DNA from: Cohnella terricola
Lineage (GTDB): Bacteria > Bacillota > Bacilli > Paenibacillales > Paenibacillaceae
NCBI RefSeq assembly: GCF_007786475.1
Contig: NZ_VNJJ01000001.1
Coordinates: 372,001-436,000, forward strand
Length of the DNA stretch: 64,000 nt
Direction: 5' to 3'
Shown: piece after piece, positions 60,190 through 64,000 of the stretch
Layout: the number at the start of each line of letters is the position of its first letter
How positions within the stretch are numbered: position 1 is the first letter of the stretch
Program-made: the position numbers and the translations under genes
The notes under the pieces: model-generated
Told to the model about the DNA's origin: nothing
The model's database searches: none
The model's input: only the letters and a program-made list of their open reading frames with translations

Positions 60190-61244
60190 AAATGACATTC
60201 CGTTGGTACGGGGACGACGACCCCGTCCAACTATGGCAAATTCGCCAGATCCCTGGCGTAACCGGCATCGTAAGCGCGATCTACGATGTGCCGGTCGGCG
60301 AGGCATGGCCTCTCGACAAGATCTTGGAGTTAAAGGCGAAGATCGAATCGGCGGGACTTGAGCTCAGTGTCATAGAGAGCGTGCCCGTTCACGAGCACAT
60401 CAAGCTGGGTCTCCCTGATCGGGACCGTCTCATCGCCAACTACAGACAAACGCTTCGCAATCTGGGCAAAGCGGGAATTCGCACCGTCTGCTACAATTTC
60501 ATGCCGGTATTCGATTGGACTCGCTCCCAACTTGACTACGTTCTGGAGGACGGCTCGAACGCGCTTATTTACGATGAAGAAGTCGTGCAGCGCATGAACC
60601 CGCTAACCGGGGAGCTTCAGCTTCCGGGATGGGATAGCAGCTATAGGAAAGAGGATCTGAAGCTTCTATTCGATCAATACGCGTTGGTCGACGAGGAGAA
60701 GCTTTGGGACAATCTCGCTTATTTCGTGAAGGCGATTATGCCGGTCGCGGAGGAAGCAGGCGTCCTCATGTCGATCCATCCGGACGATCCGCCTTGGCCG
60801 ATCTTCGGATTGCCGCGCATTATTACCGGCGGAGACGCGCTGGAGAGGTTTATCCGGCTGTACGATGGATCCGTAAACGGGCTATGCTTATGCAGCGGCT
60901 CGCTCGGCGCAAACCCGGACAACGACATCCCGGCGCTTATTCGCCGCTTCGGCGAGGAAGGCAGAATTCACTTCGTGCATGCGCGCAATATCAAGTTTAC
61001 GGGCGAGCGCTCCTTCCAGGAATCGGCGCATTTGTCCTCGGCGGGGTCGCTCGATATGGCGGAGATCGTACGGGCGCTTCGGGATATCGGATACGAAGGG
61101 CCGACGCGTCCCGACCATGGCCGGATGATCTGGGGAGAAACAGGGAGACCGGGTTACGGGTTGTACGATCGCGCCCTCGGAGCCGTGTATTTGAACGGAA
61201 TGTGGGAAGCGATCGGCAAAGAGCGGGCGGCAACGAAGGGCTAG
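60186..61244 (+). CDS. uxuA: Mannonate dehydratase
   Basis: The 352-residue enzyme matches Uxu[23 protein letters not shown], [29 protein letters not shown] near residue 97, [17 protein letters not shown] near 198, and RPDHGRMI near 310. It dehydrates D-mannonate to 2-keto-3-deoxygluconate. The GTG start overlaps the AraC stop by four bases. The next gene is a KDPG aldolase, giving a route from uronates to pyruvate, though a KDG kinase is not in the window. Confidence 0.93.
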   Translation: MKMTFRWYGDDDPVQLWQIRQIPGVTGIVSAIYDVPVGEAWPLDKILELKAKIESAGLELSVIESVPVHEHIKLGLPDRDRLIANYRQTLRNLGKAGIRTVCYNFMPVFDWTRSQLDYVLEDGSNALIYDEEVVQRMNPLTGELQLPGWDSSYRKEDLKLLFDQYALVDEEKLWDNLAYFVKAIMPVAEEAGVLMSIHPDDPPWPIFGLPRIITGGDALERFIRLYDGSVNGLCLCSGSLGANPDNDIPALIRRFGEEGRIHFVHARNIKFTGERSFQESAHLSSAGSLDMAEIVRALRDIGYEGPTRPDHGRMIWGETGRPGYGLYDRALGAVYLNGMWEAIGKERAATKG

Positions 61245-61355
61245 CGCAGGCTGGTTTCATCGAACTCGCGTCGGTGGTACAATGGGACGAGACGGGTACG
61301 GCGACGTTGGCCGTCATCCGATCGAACTGATGACTAGCGATAAAGGAGCTTCCCC

Positions 61356-62000
61356 ATGGCCTCTACTCTCATGCAAGCTTTATCCCGCGAGAAGATCATA
61401 GCGATCGCCCGCGGTTATACGTCGGAACAACTGCTGGCGGCGGCGAAATCGCTTGCCGACGGCGGAATTTCTTTTCTTGAAGTCACCTTGAACACCGACG
61501 GTGCGCTGGGGATGATTTCCTGGCTGCGCGAAACCTACGGCGACCGCATGCATATCGGAGCGGGAACGGTGCTCGATATCGGGCAAGCCAAGGAAGCAAT
61601 CGCCGCGGGCGCACAATATTTGATCTCGCCCAACCTCGACGAGGATGTCGTCTATCACGGCGTCGAGCAAGGTCTGGAAGTGTGGCCGGGAACGATGACG
61701 CCTACGGAAATCGTACGTGCCTATAAGGCCGGAGCATCCGCAGTCAAGCTGTTCCCGATGGGCGCGCTCGGCATTAACTACTTGAAAGAAATTCGCGCGC
61801 CGCTGGGCACGATTCCAATGATCGCTACTGGCGGAGTGAATCTGGACAATATCGACGCCGTGCTGGAAGCGGGGGCGTTCGCCGTTGGCATGGGCGGGAA
61901 TTTGCTCGATAAGCGGCTCATCGCGGAAGGCAAATTCGATGAACTTCGGGTGCACGCGCAAGCTTTCGCGAATAAAGCCCAGGGAGCTCGAACGATATAA
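61356..62000 (+). CDS. eda: Bifunctional 2-keto-4-hydroxyglutarate / KDPG aldolase
   Basis: The 214-residue aldolase has FLEVTLNTDGAL near residue 40, GAGTVLDIGQAKEAI near 68, the Schiff-base lysine in ASAVKLFPMGALG near 132, and MIATGGVNLDNID near 153. It splits KDPG to pyruvate and glyceraldehyde-3-phosphate. A 111-bp gap with TACAAT separates it from uxuA. GATAAAGGAG precedes the ATG. A strong terminator follows. Confidence 0.92.
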   Translation: MASTLMQALSREKIIAIARGYTSEQLLAAAKSLADGGISFLEVTLNTDGALGMISWLRETYGDRMHIGAGTVLDIGQAKEAIAAGAQYLISPNLDEDVVYHGVEQGLEVWPGTMTPTEIVRAYKAGASAVKLFPMGALGINYLKEIRAPLGTIPMIATGGVNLDNIDAVLEAGAFAVGMGGNLLDKRLIAEGKFDELRVHAQAFANKAQGARTI

Positions 62001-62016
62001 TAGGCGGAGACGCCGA

Positions 62017-62072
62017 AAACAAAACAACCGAGACGGGGGACGATGCCCCCTAATCTCGGTTGTTTTGTTTGA
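62017..62072. terminator. Bidirectional terminator between eda and the aminopeptidase gene
   Basis: A perfect 17-bp stem (62017-62033 with 62054-62070) has A-rich and T-rich arms and can end transcription from both converging genes. Confidence 0.88.
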
Positions 62073-62124
62073 CCAGCATTCTGCGATTGTTTCATAAGAA
62101 CTCTAGCCAATAGCCCCCATCGAC

Positions 62125-63357
62125 TCAGACTGCCCAGTTACCGTTCCGGAAGATCGGTTCCACGGTTCCATCCTCCGTAATTCCGTCGATGTCTAGGTCC
62201 GCCCGACCGATCATAAAATCGATGTGAGTCAGACTATGGTTGATCCCTTTGTCTCCGAGTTGCTCTTTGCTCATCGCAAGACCGCCCTCGATGCAGAACG
62301 GGAAGCCGAAGCCGATCGCCAGATGGCAGGCAGCATTTTCATCGAACAACGTATTGTAGAAAATCAAGTTCGTGTCCGAGATCGGGGAACGATGGGGTAC
62401 GAGAGCGATCTCTCCCAAATAATGCGAACCGTCGTCCGTCTCGACGAGTTGCTTCAGAGTATCGTATTCCTTCTCAGCGCTATAGTCGACGATGCGTCCA
62501 TCCTTGAAGGTGAACGAGAAGTTCTCGATCAGCTTGCCGCCGTAGTTCAGCGGTTTACTGCTGGATACCGTTCCGTTGATTTTGTCCCTGTGCGGAGAAG
62601 TAAATACTTCTTCCGTCGGTATATTGGGAATGAAGGCGGTGCCTGCCGCATTCGTTCCTCCGGCCCTCGTCCATAGATGCCCGTCGGTCAAACCTATTGT
62701 CAGATCTGTGCCTGGAGCGCGGTACTTAAGCTCCTTGTATTTCTTTTCGTTCAGCCATTTTGCCTTGGCGGATAAGGTGGCCGCGTGCTCCCGCCAATGT
62801 TCGATCGGATTTTCTTCGTTCACGCGCGCTGCGGCAAAGAACGCTTCCCAGAGAGCGTTGACGCGATCGTTCTCCGCAAGCTCCGGAAATACTTTGTTTG
62901 CCCATGGTTGAGTTGGATAAGCAACGATAGACCAAGCGCATATATTATTGAGAGTAAAACGTCTGAACGGCTGCATCGCGGTCTGCTGAGCTTTGGTCGA
63001 AAGAGCGATCCGCTTCGGATCGACGCCTTGCAGGATATCCGGATTCTCCGCGACGACGTGCAGGAACGCGGTGCCCTCTTCAGCCATTTTTACTCTGCTG
63101 TCTGTAAGCCAAGTAGGAAAATAGGAAAGCGTCTCTTCCGATACAAGCTCGAGCCGGCTTCGGCTGACTTCTTCGTCGCTCCAGTCGACCTGAACGTACT
63201 TCGCTCCGATCTCATAGGCACGCTTAACGGCCGCCCGAACGAATTCGGCGGCGGATATCGGCGATATGATGCATAACTGTTGACCCGGCTGTACGTTGAC
63301 GCCGACTTCCACGGCCAGCGCGGCATATTGCTCCAGACGTTGCTGGAATGGCTTCAT
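62125..63357 (-). CDS. ampS: Aminopeptidase, M29 family (AmpS-like)
   Basis: The 410-residue enzyme has the metal-binding features of M29 peptidases: PTEEVFTSP near residue 250 (Glu), GEIALVP near 316 (Glu), ENAACHLAIG (His), and THIDFMIG near 380 (His and Asp). It removes N-terminal residues from peptides in the cytoplasm using Zn or Co. The ATG at 63357 is preceded by AAAGGAGAGG; an open frame to 63411 lacks support. Confidence 0.93.
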   Translation of the reverse strand: MKPFQQRLEQYAALAVEVGVNVQPGQQLCIISPISAAEFVRAAVKRAYEIGAKYVQVDWSDEEVSRSRLELVSEETLSYFPTWLTDSRVKMAEEGTAFLHVVAENPDILQGVDPKRIALSTKAQQTAMQPFRRFTLNNICAWSIVAYPTQPWANKVFPELAENDRVNALWEAFFAAARVNEENPIEHWREHAATLSAKAKWLNEKKYKELKYRAPGTDLTIGLTDGHLWTRAGGTNAAGTAFIPNIPTEEVFTSPHRDKINGTVSSSKPLNYGGKLIENFSFTFKDGRIVDYSAEKEYDTLKQLVETDDGSHYLGEIALVPHRSPISDTNLIFYNTLFDENAACHLAIGFGFPFCIEGGLAMSKEQLGDKGINHSLTHIDFMIGRADLDIDGITEDGTVEPIFRNGNWAV

Positions 63358-63589
63358 TATGTATCCTCTCCTTTGTGTTTTATTATACTCTTGTCCCGAT
63401 AACTTAAGCAAAAAGGAATAGCTTCTTCATAAGCTTTTCATGAAATATGTCCATATATAAAATTATCGCGGGAAATATTGTGTCATAAATAGGTTTGTGG
63501 TATACCGTAAATAGCAAAATGATTCGCCGCGAGTCCGGGAACGGCCGGCGCGAACGGATTTCGAGAGAGTATAGAGGAGTGAGGATGCT

Positions 63590-64000
63590 ATCGAACTCAC
63601 GGCAAGACAAGTCGCGATTATCGATATCGTGAAGAAACATGCCCCGATTACCGGCGAGCAGATCGCGGAATGCTTGGGCATCAGCCGTCCGACGATCCGG
63701 TCGGACTTATCCGTATTGGTGATGTTGGGCTATATCGACGCGAAGCCGAAAGTCGGTTATTTTCTCGGCAAGGTGATGACCTCTGAAGGACGTCAGAGCG
63801 AGAAAGTCATGAACTTAAAGGTAAAGGACGTAATGAATCGGCCCGTCGTCATCGTCGAAACCTCGACCGTGAACGACGCGGTGATTTCGTTGTTCGTGGA
63901 AAATACCGGCTTTCTGACCGTGACCGACGATCAGGGAGATCTTACGGGCATGGTTTCATTGAAGGATTTGCTTAAGGTGACGCTCGGCAACCCGAACGCC
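63590..64000 (+). CDS. ccpN: Transcriptional repressor CcpN (5' part; no normal start codon)
   Basis: From 63590 the frame reads IELTARQVAIIDIVKKHAP, then an HTH with LGISRPTIRSDLSVL and the first CBS domain (VKDVMNRPVVIVET, GFLTVTDDQGDL, MVSLKDLLK), up to the window edge. This matches CcpN/YqzB, which represses gluconeogenic genes on glucose. In this frame there is no ATG, GTG or TTG between the stop at 63572-63574 and position 63590. The ATG at 63585, well placed after AGAGGAG, is out of frame by one missing base, so a single-base deletion (sequence error or true mutation) is likely. The 3' end is outside the window. Confidence 0.85.
   Translation, partial: MELTARQVAIIDIVKKHAPITGEQIAECLGISRPTIRSDLSVLVMLGYIDAKPKVGYFLGKVMTSEGRQSEKVMNLKVKDVMNRPVVIVETSTVNDAVISLFVENTGFLTVTDDQGDLTGMVSLKDLLKVTLGNPNA

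Overview
The window looks like chromosome of a Gram-positive, Firmicutes-type bacterium of the Paenibacillaceae (Cohnella or Paenibacillus-like). The reasons are Bacillales-specific families (YqhG/YqhH, YqzE-like, YdjO-like, CcpN, the B. subtilis-type Fur), strong AGGAGG ribosome binding sites, frequent GTG/TTG starts, moderately GC-rich protein genes, and structured intergenic repeat arrays. No rRNA, tRNA, CRISPR array, transposase or phage gene was seen.

Layout. 0-10 kb: a gene tail, fur, a secreted WGxxGxxG-type protein, a divergent polysaccharide deacetylase convergent with an amidase, a YqzE-like protein, a secreted unknown, yqhG-yqhH, and the B12-dependent ribonucleotide reductase nrdJ behind two NrdR boxes. 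10.6-13.7 kb: an AT-rich insert with two tandem DUF262 (GmrSD-like) genes, a probable acquired defence module. 13.7-18.6 kb: a membrane-anchored multicopper oxidase and a small membrane protein, divergent from a two-component system. 19-23.4 kb: an esterase, a truncated flavin oxidoreductase remnant, two 51-bp-period repeat arrays around a lipoprotein gene, small zinc-ribbon/YdjO proteins and a TerC protein. 23.4-27.5 kb: Fur-box-controlled efeUOB iron uptake. 27.5-32.2 kb: a phosphoesterase, a chemoreceptor with an Fnr-like site, and an NrtR-like Nudix regulator with nicotinate phosphoribosyltransferase.

32.2-42.5 kb: a cobalamin riboswitch with terminator, then btuFCD-cobT-cobQ-cobD-cobU-cobS and cbiZ-cbiB: uptake and salvage of corrinoids and assembly of the lower ligand, without corrin-ring genes. 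Its product is the cofactor of NrdJ. 42.6-54 kb: a divergent SRAP/HMCES protein, a third 51-bp array, a Gfo/Idh dehydrogenase, thymidine kinase, a hydrolase, a second two-component system, membrane proteins, then a formate/nitrite transporter and L-lactate dehydrogenase behind an Fnr-type promoter, a GDSL hydrolase and an AEC transporter. 55-56 kb: eight 114-bp repeat units. 56.2-62 kb: a tightly coupled sugar-acid operon (two Gfo/Idh dehydrogenases, a TIM-barrel isomerase, an AraC regulator, mannonate dehydratase) followed by KDPG aldolase. The end holds an M29 aminopeptidase and the 5' part of ccpN, which has no normal in-frame start codon.

The most unusual material is the set of tandem repeat arrays (three with a period of 51 bp, one of 114 bp, each unit able to form hairpins), the paired DUF262 genes, the catalytically altered SRAP protein, and the Fnr-type sites in front of a chemoreceptor and the focA-ldh genes.
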